Below, piece after piece: positions 16,227 through 24,597 of a stretch of 64,000 nucleotides of DNA (its first letter is position 1; the number at the start of each line of letters is the position of its first letter). The notes beneath the pieces were generated by a model. The model worked only from the letters and a program-made list of their open reading frames with translations, had not been told where the DNA came from and did not search any database. The DNA comes from UBA3910 sp964626065. Lineage in GTDB: Bacteria; Bacillota; Limnochordia; Darwinibacteriales; Darwinibacteriaceae. A program made the translations under genes and the position numbers. The stretch is from assembly GCA_964626065.1 (NCBI GenBank), contig CAZVDE010000001.1, positions 1 through 64,000 of the forward strand, given 5' to 3'.

Positions 16227-17612
16227 GTGGAATTGACACCATCGGAAATAGTGGCTGAATTGGATAAACATATTATCGGGCAGGATGAAGCCAAACGGGC
16301 GGTGGCCATCGCCCTGCGCAATCGTTTCAGGCGCAGACAGCTGCCCGCGGAAATGCGGGAAGAGATTCTTCCCAAGAATATTTTGATGATCGGCCCCACC
16401 GGGGTCGGCAAAACAGAAATCGCCCGGCGCTTAGCCCGCCTGGCCAATGCCCCTTTTGTCAAAGTTGAGGCAACCAAATTTACTGAAGTGGGCTATGTGG
16501 GGCGTGATGTGGACTCGATTATCCGCGAACTCGTTGATGCTGCTTTACGCATGGTCCAAGCCGAAAAGATGGAGGCGGTGGAAGAAAGGGCGGAAAAACT
16601 GGCGGAAAAACGGCTTGTGGAATTATTGGTGCCTACGCCCAATAGGGCGCCCGGCCTCAACCCCATGGAGCTGTTTTGGGGCATGGGCCGCCAACAGCAA
16701 ACCCCACCCGCAGAGGCGGGGACTAAGGAAGAGATTGCCCAACGCCGCAGGCAAGCGGAAAAATTGCTGGCCTTAGGTGAATTGGAGGAACAGATGGTGG
16801 AGGTGGAGGTGGAAAAATCTCAACCTTCGCTGTTAGATATGATGTCCGGCGCAGGGGGCATGGATGATTTGGGCATCAACCTCAAAGATGTGTTGGGCGA
16901 TCTAATGCCGCGCCGCACGGAAAAACGCAAAATGACGGTGCGCCAAGCCCGTGAGGTCTTGATCCAAGACGAAGCTACCAAGCTTTTGGACATGGAAGCA
17001 ATCAAAGCGGAAGCGGTTGCGCTGGCGGAAGAAGCCGGGATTGTGTTCATCGATGAGATTGACAAAATTGCGGGAGCGGAGCGCAGCGGCCCGGATGTGT
17101 CGCGAGAAGGGGTGCAGCGGGATATTCTGCCCATCATCGAAGGTTCAACCGTATTTACCAAGGCGGGCCCGGTCCGCACCGATTTTATCCTCTTTATAGC
17201 CGCCGGTGCCTTTCACGTTTCAAAGCCGGCGGATTTAATCCCCGAGCTGCAGGGGCGGTTTCCCATCCGCGTCAATTTGGCCAGCCTCACGGCCGAGGAA
17301 TTCGGCCGCATTCTGACTGAACCGCAAAATTCCTTGACACTGCAGTATACGGCGCTTTTGGCTACCGAAGACGTTGAGCTGGAGTTTACGCAAGCGGGTA
17401 TTTTGGCCATTGCCAAGATTGCTGAAAATGTAAATAGGGCGACTGAAAACATTGGGGCCAGAAGGCTGCATACCGTCTTAGAACGCCTTTTGGAAGAGGT
17501 GAGCTTCAGCGGCAGGGCGGCGGGGCCCAAAATCGTCATCGATGGGGACTATGTGCAGGAAAAGCTCGGCGAAATCTCCCAAGATCAGGATCTCAGCCGT
17601 TATATCCTTTGA
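16227..17612 (+). CDS. hslU: HslU (ClpY), AAA+ unfoldase of the HslUV protease
   Basis: 461 residues from a GTG start. Walker A GPTGVGKT (56-63), an I-domain insertion (about 110-240), Walker B GIVFIDEIDKIA, the sensor region, and the C-terminal tail ending SRYIL, which docks into HslV. It feeds unfolded substrates to HslV, encoded 12 bases upstream. codY, which follows hslU in B. subtilis, is missing; a terminator and the flagellar operon come next. Confidence 0.97.
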   Translation: MELTPSEIVAELDKHIIGQDEAKRAVAIALRNRFRRRQLPAEMREEILPKNILMIGPTGVGKTEIARRLARLANAPFVKVEATKFTEVGYVGRDVDSIIRELVDAALRMVQAEKMEAVEERAEKLAEKRLVELLVPTPNRAPGLNPMELFWGMGRQQQTPPAEAGTKEEIAQRRRQAEKLLALGELEEQMVEVEVEKSQPSLLDMMSGAGGMDDLGINLKDVLGDLMPRRTEKRKMTVRQAREVLIQDEATKLLDMEAIKAEAVALAEEAGIVFIDEIDKIAGAERSGPDVSREGVQRDILPIIEGSTVFTKAGPVRTDFILFIAAGAFHVSKPADLIPELQGRFPIRVNLASLTAEEFGRILTEPQNSLTLQYTALLATEDVELEFTQAGILAIAKIAENVNRATENIGARRLHTVLERLLEEVSFSGRAAGPKIVIDGDYVQEKLGEISQDQDLSRYIL

Positions 17613-17673
17613 TTTCGAACCTTTTCGACAACTTTCGGCACTTAATAATAGCAAACTTCAATGATCCTGCGCG

Positions 17674-17702
17674 AAAGGGGGCAAAGTCGCCCCCTTTCTC
17701 TT
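17674..17702 (+). terminator. Intrinsic terminator after hslU
   Basis: AAAGGGGGC (17674-17682), loop AAAGTC, GCCCCCTTT (17689-17697), then CTCTTGTT. The 9-bp stem is perfect and GC-rich; the tail is pyrimidine-rich but interrupted. The 100 bases from here to flgB contain no promoter that I could read with confidence. Confidence 0.8.
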
Positions 17703-17800
17703 GTTGATTGAGTTTATGTGCAGGACTTTAGCGTTTTTTGGCGAATTAGGTCGAAGACAAATATTGGTAGAACAGTAATTTTATAGCAGGGGGCGGGATT

Positions 17801-18199
17801 ATGTTTAAAACGGTTAACAAACTCAGTTTGGGTTTGGACAAGGCCAGCCTGCGCCATGAAGTGCTCAGCGACAATTTGGCCAATGTGAACACGCCCGGGT
17901 TTAAGCGCTCCGATGTTCAATCCCACAGCTTGTTCGCTCAGCAATTGGGCCAAATGCGCACCACGCAGCTGAGGCGCACCAACGCCGGGCACCTTACGGC
18001 CGCTTCGCGGAGGGCCGCTAAACCGTTCTCGGTTGTCACGGACCACACGAGCTCGATGCGCAACGATGGCAGCAATGTAGACATGGAGCGCGAGCGGGTG
18101 TACCTTTTGGAAAATCAGCTGTATTATGATTCGTTGATCGATGCGGTGAGCCGCAAACTAAGCCAGATTCGTTCAGTAATCGGGGAAGGGAGAAGGTAA
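17801..18199 (+). CDS. flgB: Flagellar basal-body rod protein FlgB
   Basis: 132 residues. The N-terminal rod motif HEVLSDNLANVNTPGFKRSDV and the C-terminal helical part (RVYLLENQLYYDSLIDAVSRKLSQIRSVI) are those of FlgB. It is a proximal rod subunit exported by the flagellar type III system. It is the first gene of the flagellar operon, preceded by AGCAGGGGGCGG, and flgC follows after 3 bases. Confidence 0.95.
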   Translation: MFKTVNKLSLGLDKASLRHEVLSDNLANVNTPGFKRSDVQSHSLFAQQLGQMRTTQLRRTNAGHLTAASRRAAKPFSVVTDHTSSMRNDGSNVDMERERVYLLENQLYYDSLIDAVSRKLSQIRSVIGEGRR

Positions 18200-18202
18200 A
18201 GA

Positions 18203-18646
18203 ATGAGCGTATTTAGGAGTTTTCGCATTGCCGCCTCCGGGCTGACCGCGGAACGGTTGCGCATGGATACGATCGCCAACAACCTTGCTAACGCCAATAC
18301 GACCCGTACCGAGGATGGCGGCCCATATCGGCGCCAAGTACCGGTGTTTGCGCCCCTGCTTGAGCGAAGCATGCATGCGCAGGCGGTACAAGGGCCGTTT
18401 CAGCGCTCCTTTGCGGGCCGGGGGGTCCAGGTTGTGGGGGTAATGAGTGATTCGACTCCGCCCCGTCTAGTGTACGATCCACAGCACCCCGATGCCAATG
18501 CGGATGGTTACGTGGAAATGCCTAACGTACACGTTGTCAAAGAAATGGTTGATCTAATTACCGCTACTAGGGCCTACGAGGCAAATATCACCGCGATCAA
18601 TTCTGCCAAGTCCATGGCACAGCGGGCGTTGGAAATTGGCCGCTAG
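18203..18646 (+). CDS. flgC: Flagellar basal-body rod protein FlgC
   Basis: 147 residues. Rod signature ASGLTAERLRMDTIANNLANANTT near the N-terminus. The family C-terminus carries YVEMPNVHVVKEMVDLI and TRAYEANITAINSAK. Partner of FlgB in the proximal rod. Length is normal and the order flgB-flgC-fliE-fliF is standard. Confidence 0.96.
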   Translation: MSVFRSFRIAASGLTAERLRMDTIANNLANANTTRTEDGGPYRRQVPVFAPLLERSMHAQAVQGPFQRSFAGRGVQVVGVMSDSTPPRLVYDPQHPDANADGYVEMPNVHVVKEMVDLITATRAYEANITAINSAKSMAQRALEIGR

Positions 18647-18673
18647 TTTTATGCGGTTGAAAGGAGAATTCCT

Positions 18674-18958
18674 GTGAAGATCCAGATCGATCCTTCATTC
18701 GCCGGTATATCTTTGGGCAGGGGCCAATCCGCACAGCCCAAAAAGAGTTTTCGGGCCCATCTTACAGAAGCGATGCAGGAAGTAAACACTCTGCAAAAAG
18801 AAGGGGATATAGCGTTTGAACGCTTATTGGCAGGGGATATAGAATTTCATGATGCCATGATCGCCGCGGAAAAGGCGAACCTGGCCCTGCAATTGACGAT
18901 GGCCATTCGCACAAAATTATTAGATGCCTATCAGGAAATAATGCGGATGCAAGTGTGA
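18674..18958 (+). CDS. fliE: Flagellar hook-basal body protein FliE
   Basis: 94 residues from GTG 18674 (AAAGGAGAA upstream). Helical protein with the FliE C-terminal pattern FHDAMIAAEKANLALQLTM followed by RTKLLDAYQEIMRMQV. FliE links the MS ring to the rod and is exported early. It lies 16 bases before fliF. Confidence 0.93.
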   Translation: MKIQIDPSFAGISLGRGQSAQPKKSFRAHLTEAMQEVNTLQKEGDIAFERLLAGDIEFHDAMIAAEKANLALQLTMAIRTKLLDAYQEIMRMQV

Positions 18959-18974
18959 CTAGGTGGGTGAAACC

Positions 18975-20498
18975 ATGAAAAATATTCTAGAGTCAATCAA
19001 GGAGACCTGGGGGAAATTATCACGTCCTATGCAAATTGGGATGGGGATTTTTGTCCTAGGTGTTTTTATATCACTGGTTCTTCTGGCATTATTTTCCCGC
19101 ACAGAATACCGGGTTCTTTTCGCGGGCCTCAGCGGTGATGATGCGGGCGCGGTAGTGAGTGCACTGCAAGAAAGGGGTGTCCAATACAAGCTGGCCGAAA
19201 ACGGGACAACCGTCCTGGTGCCCCAAAATCAGGTTGATGAAATGAGGATTTCTTTAGCGACGGCGGGCATGCCCACAGGAGGTGTTGTGGGCTTTGAGAT
19301 TTTTAACGCAACTCGCCTGGGTGAAACGGAAGCAGATCGCCAGCTGCGTTTTCAATGGGCCTTGCAGGGCGAATTAACCCGCACGATCAGGCAAATCAAC
19401 GAAATCGCCGATGCCCGCGTACATATTGTACTGCCCAAGCGATCTTTATTTATCACTGAAACCCAGGCCGCCACAGCGGCCGTCTCCTTGCAGCTGAAGC
19501 CCGGGGCCCAGCTGAGCAAGGGCCAAGTGAAAGCAATTGCCTATTTAGTCTCCACAAGCGTGGAAGGGCTTTCGCCCGAGAACGTGACTATTGTTGATAC
19601 CCGGGGCACTGTGTTAACCGCTCCCGCCCTAAATGGGGTAGGTGGGGTCTTAGCGGAACGTTTTGAAATGCAGTGGCTGTACGAGCAGCAGCTAGAAAGC
19701 AGTATAGTGGCCATGCTGGAGAGAATTTACGGTTTTGGCAATGTGGTAGCCCGGGTTAATGCTAATCTCAATTTCTCGCGCCTGGAGGAATACAGCGAAG
19801 TCTATCATCCGGCTAACAGAGGCGAAGGCCTCACACGCAGTGTGCAGAGTTATGAAGAAAGCTATAGAAGCACTACCGGCGGCCAAGCGGGAGTGCCGGG
19901 TGTTGATGCCAATATTCCCGGCTATGTCTTCCCCGAACAGGGTGAGGGGCTGACCGAGTGGGATCGCACCGAGGGTACCACCAACTATGAACTGAACAAG
20001 ACAGAAACCCATGCTGTAATTCCGCCGGGTGAGGTAAATAATCTAAGTGTCTCGGTATGGATTAATGGCGAGCTTGATCCCAATCAAATCGCGTCCATAG
20101 AAGAATCGGTCAGGTTGGCCACCGGCTTAAAGGCGGATCGGGGCGACAATATTTACGTTGCCAGCGTACCTTTTGAAGACACGCCGTTTTTGACTGACGT
20201 AATGCCGCCGGAAATAAAGCCTGTCCTTCCCGTCCACTGGATCGTGCTGGCGGCAGTTGTTCTGCTTGCACTCTTGGCCCTGGTTGTTTTGCGCAGGCGC
20301 TACCCGATCAGGCCGGAGGAAGTTCCGGTTGCGGCCGGCTTGGATGTGGTGGTTGATGATGATTATGAGCTAAAATCGCAAGAACTGAGCCCGGAAGAAC
20401 TTGAACGTTTGGGTATGCGCAAGGCAATCCAAAAAATGGCTGAAGAGAAGCCGGAAGAAGTGGCTTTACTCATGAAAACATGGCTTACAGAGGATTAG
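18975..20498 (+). CDS. fliF: Flagellar MS-ring protein FliF
   Basis: 507 residues from ATG 18975; AGGTGGGTGA upstream fits this start better than GTG 18963. Two membrane helices, near 22-42 and 420-440, bracket a periplasmic ring-building region with RLGETEADRQLRFQWALQGEL and ARVHIVLPKRSLF. The cytoplasmic tail (EELERLGMRKAIQKMAEE...MKTWLTED) is the FliG-binding end. It forms the MS ring that houses the export gate. Confidence 0.96.
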   Translation: MKNILESIKETWGKLSRPMQIGMGIFVLGVFISLVLLALFSRTEYRVLFAGLSGDDAGAVVSALQERGVQYKLAENGTTVLVPQNQVDEMRISLATAGMPTGGVVGFEIFNATRLGETEADRQLRFQWALQGELTRTIRQINEIADARVHIVLPKRSLFITETQAATAAVSLQLKPGAQLSKGQVKAIAYLVSTSVEGLSPENVTIVDTRGTVLTAPALNGVGGVLAERFEMQWLYEQQLESSIVAMLERIYGFGNVVARVNANLNFSRLEEYSEVYHPANRGEGLTRSVQSYEESYRSTTGGQAGVPGVDANIPGYVFPEQGEGLTEWDRTEGTTNYELNKTETHAVIPPGEVNNLSVSVWINGELDPNQIASIEESVRLATGLKADRGDNIYVASVPFEDTPFLTDVMPPEIKPVLPVHWIVLAAVVLLALLALVVLRRRYPIRPEEVPVAAGLDVVVDDDYELKSQELSPEELERLGMRKAIQKMAEEKPEEVALLMKTWLTED

Positions 20499-20508
20499 GG
20501 GTGAAAAC

Positions 20509-21516
20509 GTGAGAGCCCAAAGGATGAGTGGGAAACAAAAAGCGGCTGTTCTGCTGGTCAGCCTGGGGCCCGAGCTTTCTGCCTCGGTCTTTCAGCATTT
20601 TAACGAAGAGGACATTGAAGATCTTACCTTGGAAATAGCCGGTTTGCGACGCATTGAGCCCGAGGTAAGGGATGAAGTGCTCGGAGAGTTCCACGAACTA
20701 ATGATGGCCCGCGCCTATTTAGAGCAGGGCGGCATCGAGTACGCGCGCGAACTCTTGGAAAAGGCTTTGGGCAAGGCCAAAGCACAGGACATTATTAACC
20801 GCCTGACCGCTTCGTTGCAAGTGCGGCCCTTTGATTTTGCCCGCAAAACCGATCCGAGCCAACTCCTGAACTTTATCCAGAACGAACACCCCCAGACGAT
20901 CGCCTTAATTTTAGCCTACCTGCAGCCGGAGCAGGCCGGGTTGATCTTATCATCATTAGGCCCCGAACTGCAGATTGATGTGGCCAAGAGGTTAGCTACG
21001 CTTGATCGCACAACACCGGAAGTGCTGCAAGAAATCGAAGGCACTTTAGAGGATAGGCTGGCTGCCTTTGTAGTTGATGATTATACTGCTGCCGGAGGCA
21101 TCGACGCTGCGGTGGATGTGTTAAACATGGTTGATCGGGCCACAGAAAAAACGATCATCGATTCCTTGGAAGAAGAAGAACCCGAATTGGCCGAGGAAAT
21201 CCGCAAGCGCATGTTCGTCTTTGAGGATATTATCACGCTAGACGACCGTGCCATCCAAAAGATTTTGCGCGAGATCGATTCGAAGGATCTGGCCTTAGCC
21301 TTGAAAACGGCCAGCGAAGATGTGGCATCCCGGATTTATCGGAATATGTCCAAACGGGCCTCGGAAATGTTGAAGGAGGATATTGACTATCTTGGCCCGG
21401 TGCGCCTGCGGGATGTAGAGGAAACGCAGCAAAGAATTGTGGCCATCATTCGCCGCCTCGAGGATACCGGCGAGATTATTATTGCCAGGGGAGGGGAGGA
21501 TGAAGTGATTGTCTAA
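20509..21516 (+). CDS. fliG: Flagellar motor switch protein FliG
   Basis: 335 residues from GTG 20509. N-terminal domain (MSGKQKAAVLLVSLGPELSA), middle domain with EHPQTIALILAYL (the EHPQ motif), and C-terminal torque domain (DDRAIQKILREIDSKDLALALK) carrying the alternating charges that contact MotA. It sits on FliF and contacts the C-ring. It overlaps fliH by 8 bases. Confidence 0.97.
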   Translation: MRAQRMSGKQKAAVLLVSLGPELSASVFQHFNEEDIEDLTLEIAGLRRIEPEVRDEVLGEFHELMMARAYLEQGGIEYARELLEKALGKAKAQDIINRLTASLQVRPFDFARKTDPSQLLNFIQNEHPQTIALILAYLQPEQAGLILSSLGPELQIDVAKRLATLDRTTPEVLQEIEGTLEDRLAAFVVDDYTAAGGIDAAVDVLNMVDRATEKTIIDSLEEEEPELAEEIRKRMFVFEDIITLDDRAIQKILREIDSKDLALALKTASEDVASRIYRNMSKRASEMLKEDIDYLGPVRLRDVEETQQRIVAIIRRLEDTGEIIIARGGEDEVIV

Positions 21517-22255
21517 AATCATCAAAGCAGCCGACTTGAAAATTCTAATCCCCAACGAAGAACAGACGCTGATCCCCGCCGCCGAGCAGGCACGATCACA
21601 GGGCCAGGCAGAAGCGGGCACCATCTTGGAGGGCTCTAACCTGCTGCAGGATGCTCAGCGCAAAGCGGAATCTCTCACAGCCCGGGCGAAACAAAAGGCG
21701 GAGGCGCTTATGGCCGCTGCGGAAGCGGAGGCAGAGGCGCTTCATTTGCGCGCCGAAAAGGAAGGATTCGAACAAGGGCGGCAGGAGGGCCTTCGGGCCG
21801 GTAAAGAAGAAGCACTGCGGGAGGGTGCGGCGCTAATTACAGTTTTGGAACAGGCTGTGCAGGAAGGGGCGCGAGCGAGAGCGGGCTCCTTGGCAGCTCT
21901 GGAGGATGATGTTTTAAAGTTAAGCCTGCTGCTTGCCGATAAAATAGTGAGGAAAACAGTACAAGACGATCTGTCTTGGTTGGAGCCGATTATCAAAGAG
22001 GCCCTTTCCGCCTTGGGCGCGGTTCGGGAGATTATCATCCGGCTCAATCCTGTGGATTATGCAATAGTCAGCGCCAAAGTGGACGAATTCAGCGGGCTCA
22101 CAAGGGCCCAACTGCAGTTTGAAAGTGATGCCACGGTCAATCCGGGCGGCTGTGTCCTTGAATCAGAAAACGGGATGATAGATGCCCGTTTGGAGAAACG
22201 CCTGGGGAAATTGGGGAAACACCTAATGGAAGTGCTGTATGATGAGGGATCTTAA
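21509..22255 (+). CDS. fliH: Flagellar export apparatus protein FliH
   Basis: 248 residues from TTG 21509, with GGGAGGA 8 bases upstream. A long alanine/glutamate-rich coiled coil (about 30-120, with GFEQGRQEGLRAGKEEALREG) leads to a FliH/VATP-synthase-E-like C-terminus (LADKIVRKTVQDD ... VNPGGCVLESENGMIDARLEKRL). FliH regulates the FliI ATPase and anchors it to the C-ring. The fliG and fliI overlaps point to coupled translation. Confidence 0.92.
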   Translation: MSKIIKAADLKILIPNEEQTLIPAAEQARSQGQAEAGTILEGSNLLQDAQRKAESLTARAKQKAEALMAAAEAEAEALHLRAEKEGFEQGRQEGLRAGKEEALREGAALITVLEQAVQEGARARAGSLAALEDDVLKLSLLLADKIVRKTVQDDLSWLEPIIKEALSALGAVREIIIRLNPVDYAIVSAKVDEFSGLTRAQLQFESDATVNPGGCVLESENGMIDARLEKRLGKLGKHLMEVLYDEGS

Positions 22256-23576
22256 ATCACTATCGCCCCGCGTTAAACATTATGCACGCTATTTGAACGG
22301 ATTGGATGACACAATCCACAGCGGCAGAGTCGTGCAGATTGTGGGCTTAACCATCGAATCGATCGGCCCAACCACTAATATTGGCGACATCTGCCTGATT
22401 AAACCCCGCAGCGGGCCGGAAATCCCGGCCGAAGTTGTAGGATTCCGCGATCAGCGTGTGCTTTTGATGCCTTTGGCGGATTTGGCAGGTGTGGGCCCGG
22501 GCAGTTTGGTCACGGCCACCGGTTCACCCCTGGTGATCCCGGTGGGCGATAAGCTTTTAGGGCGCATTCTCGACGGTTTAGGCCAGCCCATGGACGAGCA
22601 GGGGTATATTCCCGCCGCACGCCATCAATCGGTGCTGGGCAGTGTGCCCAAGCCCTTGGAAAGGCAGCGCATCAACCGCCCCCTGTCTGTAGGGGTGCGG
22701 GCTATAGATGGGCTGTTATCAGTCGGGCGCGGGCAGCGTATAGGCGTATTTGCCGGCAGTGGAGTGGGCAAAAGCACTCTGCTGGGCATGATGGCCCGCA
22801 ACACGGAAGCGGACGTGAATGTAATCGCACTGGTGGGCGAACGGGGCCGTGAGGTCAGGGAGTTTCTCGAAAGGGATTTGGGGCCGGAAGGGCTGCAGAG
22901 ATCGGTCGTGGTAGTGGCCACCTCGGATCAACCGGCTTTAGTTCGGATTAAAGCGGCGATGGTAGCTACGACTATTGCAGAGTTTTTCCGGGACCAAGGC
23001 CTGGATGTCCTGTTTGTGATGGACTCAGTAACCCGGCTGGCCATTGCCCAAAGGGAAGTGGGCTTGGCCATTGGCGAGCCGCCCGCAACCCGAGGCTACA
23101 CCCCTTCTGTGTTCGCCATGCTCCCCCGCCTGCTGGAAAGAACCGGCCCGGGAGCCAAAGGGACGATAACCGGCTTTTACACCGTCTTGGTTGAAGGCGA
23201 TGATATGAATGAACCCATAACCGATACGGTGCGGGGCACCCTCGATGGGCATATTGTCTTGGATAGATCGCTGGCCGAAAAGAACCATTATCCCGCCATC
23301 GATGTTCTGGCCAGTGTAAGCAGGCTGATGATAGAGGTGACGGAGGAAGAACATCGGGATTGCGCGGGGAAACTGAGATTTTCGCTAGCCACCTATCGCG
23401 ATGCTGAAGATTTAATCAATATCGGAGCCTATCAAAGCGGGTCAAATCCCGATATCGATTCCGCGCTCGAGCTGTATCCCGAAATTACGCGTTTTCTGCA
23501 GCAGGGCATTGATGAAACCTCCCGTTGGGGGGACACATTAGCGAGCCTGGCCAGTATTTTCCAATCTAGGGCTTAG
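22239..23576 (+). CDS. fliI: Flagellum-specific ATPase FliI
   Basis: 445 residues from ATG 22239 (ATG 22242 is an alternative start). It is an F1-beta-like ATPase with Walker A AGSGVGKST (172-180), VALVGERGREVREF, Walker B VLFVMDSVTRLA and the ERTG.GAKGTITGFYTVLVEGDDMNEP stretch of type III secretion ATPases. It energises flagellar export with FliH and FliJ, which flank it. Confidence 0.97.
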   Translation: MMRDLKSLSPRVKHYARYLNGLDDTIHSGRVVQIVGLTIESIGPTTNIGDICLIKPRSGPEIPAEVVGFRDQRVLLMPLADLAGVGPGSLVTATGSPLVIPVGDKLLGRILDGLGQPMDEQGYIPAARHQSVLGSVPKPLERQRINRPLSVGVRAIDGLLSVGRGQRIGVFAGSGVGKSTLLGMMARNTEADVNVIALVGERGREVREFLERDLGPEGLQRSVVVVATSDQPALVRIKAAMVATTIAEFFRDQGLDVLFVMDSVTRLAIAQREVGLAIGEPPATRGYTPSVFAMLPRLLERTGPGAKGTITGFYTVLVEGDDMNEPITDTVRGTLDGHIVLDRSLAEKNHYPAIDVLASVSRLMIEVTEEEHRDCAGKLRFSLATYRDAEDLINIGAYQSGSNPDIDSALELYPEITRFLQQGIDETSRWGDTLASLASIFQSRA

Positions 23577-23587
23577 GAGTGGGTTCT

Positions 23588-24010
23588 ATGGCAACCTTTA
23601 AATTCCGGCTGGAAAGGATCCTAAGGCTGCGGGAAACGATGGAAGAGAGGGCTATGTACACCTGGGGGGAGCGCATGGCCAAACTACACGAGAGCAAGGA
23701 GCAATTAGAGGAACTGTTCCACCTGAAAGAAGATGTGAGGAAATTTGGCTATAAACAACACGATCTGCGCCTCAGGCAGGCAATGTATAGTTATCTGGCG
23801 GTTTTGGACAAAAAGATCGCGGCCCAAACAGAGTTGGTCAAAGAAAGAGAATTGCTCGCGGAGAAAGCCCGTAATGCTTGGTTCTCTGCCCGTAAAGAGA
23901 CAAAGAAAGTCACTATTTTGCGTGATAAAGAATATGCCCATTTCGTCAAAGAAAAGCAGAGCAAAGAACAAAAAGAACTAGATGATATGCGCCCGTATGT
24001 ACAGGAGTAG
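23588..24010 (+). CDS. fliJ: Flagellar export protein FliJ
   Basis: 140 residues from ATG 23588 after TTAGGAGTGGG; GTG 23579 would sit inside the ribosome site. It is almost entirely charged coiled coil, starting FKFRLERILRLRETMEE, the FliJ N-terminal pattern. FliJ is the central stalk of the FliI ring and a chaperone-escort factor. Assignment rests on composition, the N-terminal motif and position. Confidence 0.9.
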   Translation: MATFKFRLERILRLRETMEERAMYTWGERMAKLHESKEQLEELFHLKEDVRKFGYKQHDLRLRQAMYSYLAVLDKKIAAQTELVKERELLAEKARNAWFSARKETKKVTILRDKEYAHFVKEKQSKEQKELDDMRPYVQE

Positions 24011-24022
24011 GGAGGAGAAACG

Positions 24023-24574
24023 GTGGGTAGGTGGGTTTTAGTCACGATACTGCTAATCGTCGCCTTGATAGTGGCCTTCACCATTCTTGCCGCCACCGGA
24101 GTGATAGATGCAGCCGCATTATTTTGGAAGCTGGGCCTGAAAATCGCATGGCTAAAGCCCCATCTGGAAACATATTCCCGGGGCCAAGACAGCGAAGAAT
24201 GGATTGCGGTTAAAGAAGAAGAGCTGCGGGCAGAGCTTGGCAGGCTTGGTGCTAGGGAAAATGAATTGGCCGTTCTGGAAAAGGAGCTGCAGCAGCAAAT
24301 TCAGGCCCTGGAGCGGCGCGAAGCGGATGTGGACAAGCGGGAAGTACAACTGCAATCTCAGCAGGAGCAGAAGCGCAATGTCCAAACGCTGGCAGAATTG
24401 TATGGTGAAATGTCCGCGGCTGATGCGGCAAAAATCCTGCAAAAACTTGACCAGCCCCTGCTTCTGGAAGTCCTACTTTCCATGGACATGCAGGATGCAG
24501 CCAACATTTTACTCGAACTGCCAACTGATCTGGCGGTAAGCCTGAGCAAAACCTGGGGCAGCGCCGGAAAATAG
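24023..24574 (+). CDS. MotE-like flagellar operon protein (YlxF family)
   Basis: 183 residues from GTG 24023 (GGGAGGAGA upstream). One membrane helix (about 4-27), a coiled coil (about 60-115) and a C-terminal MgtE_N-like helical domain (YGEMSAADAAKILQKLD ... MDMQDAANILLELP). This layout matches the YlxF/MotE proteins encoded between fliJ and fliK, proposed periplasmic chaperones of the stator. Function is inferred. Confidence 0.8.
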   Translation: MGRWVLVTILLIVALIVAFTILAATGVIDAAALFWKLGLKIAWLKPHLETYSRGQDSEEWIAVKEEELRAELGRLGARENELAVLEKELQQQIQALERREADVDKREVQLQSQQEQKRNVQTLAELYGEMSAADAAKILQKLDQPLLLEVLLSMDMQDAANILLELPTDLAVSLSKTWGSAGK

Positions 24575-24597
24575 TTTGGATTACTTATGGAAAGGGG

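Noticed and set aside
17738..17767. Promoter for flgB (TTGGCG with TATTGG)
   Set aside because: The -10 matches only three of six bases, and no SigD or sigma-54 pattern was found either.
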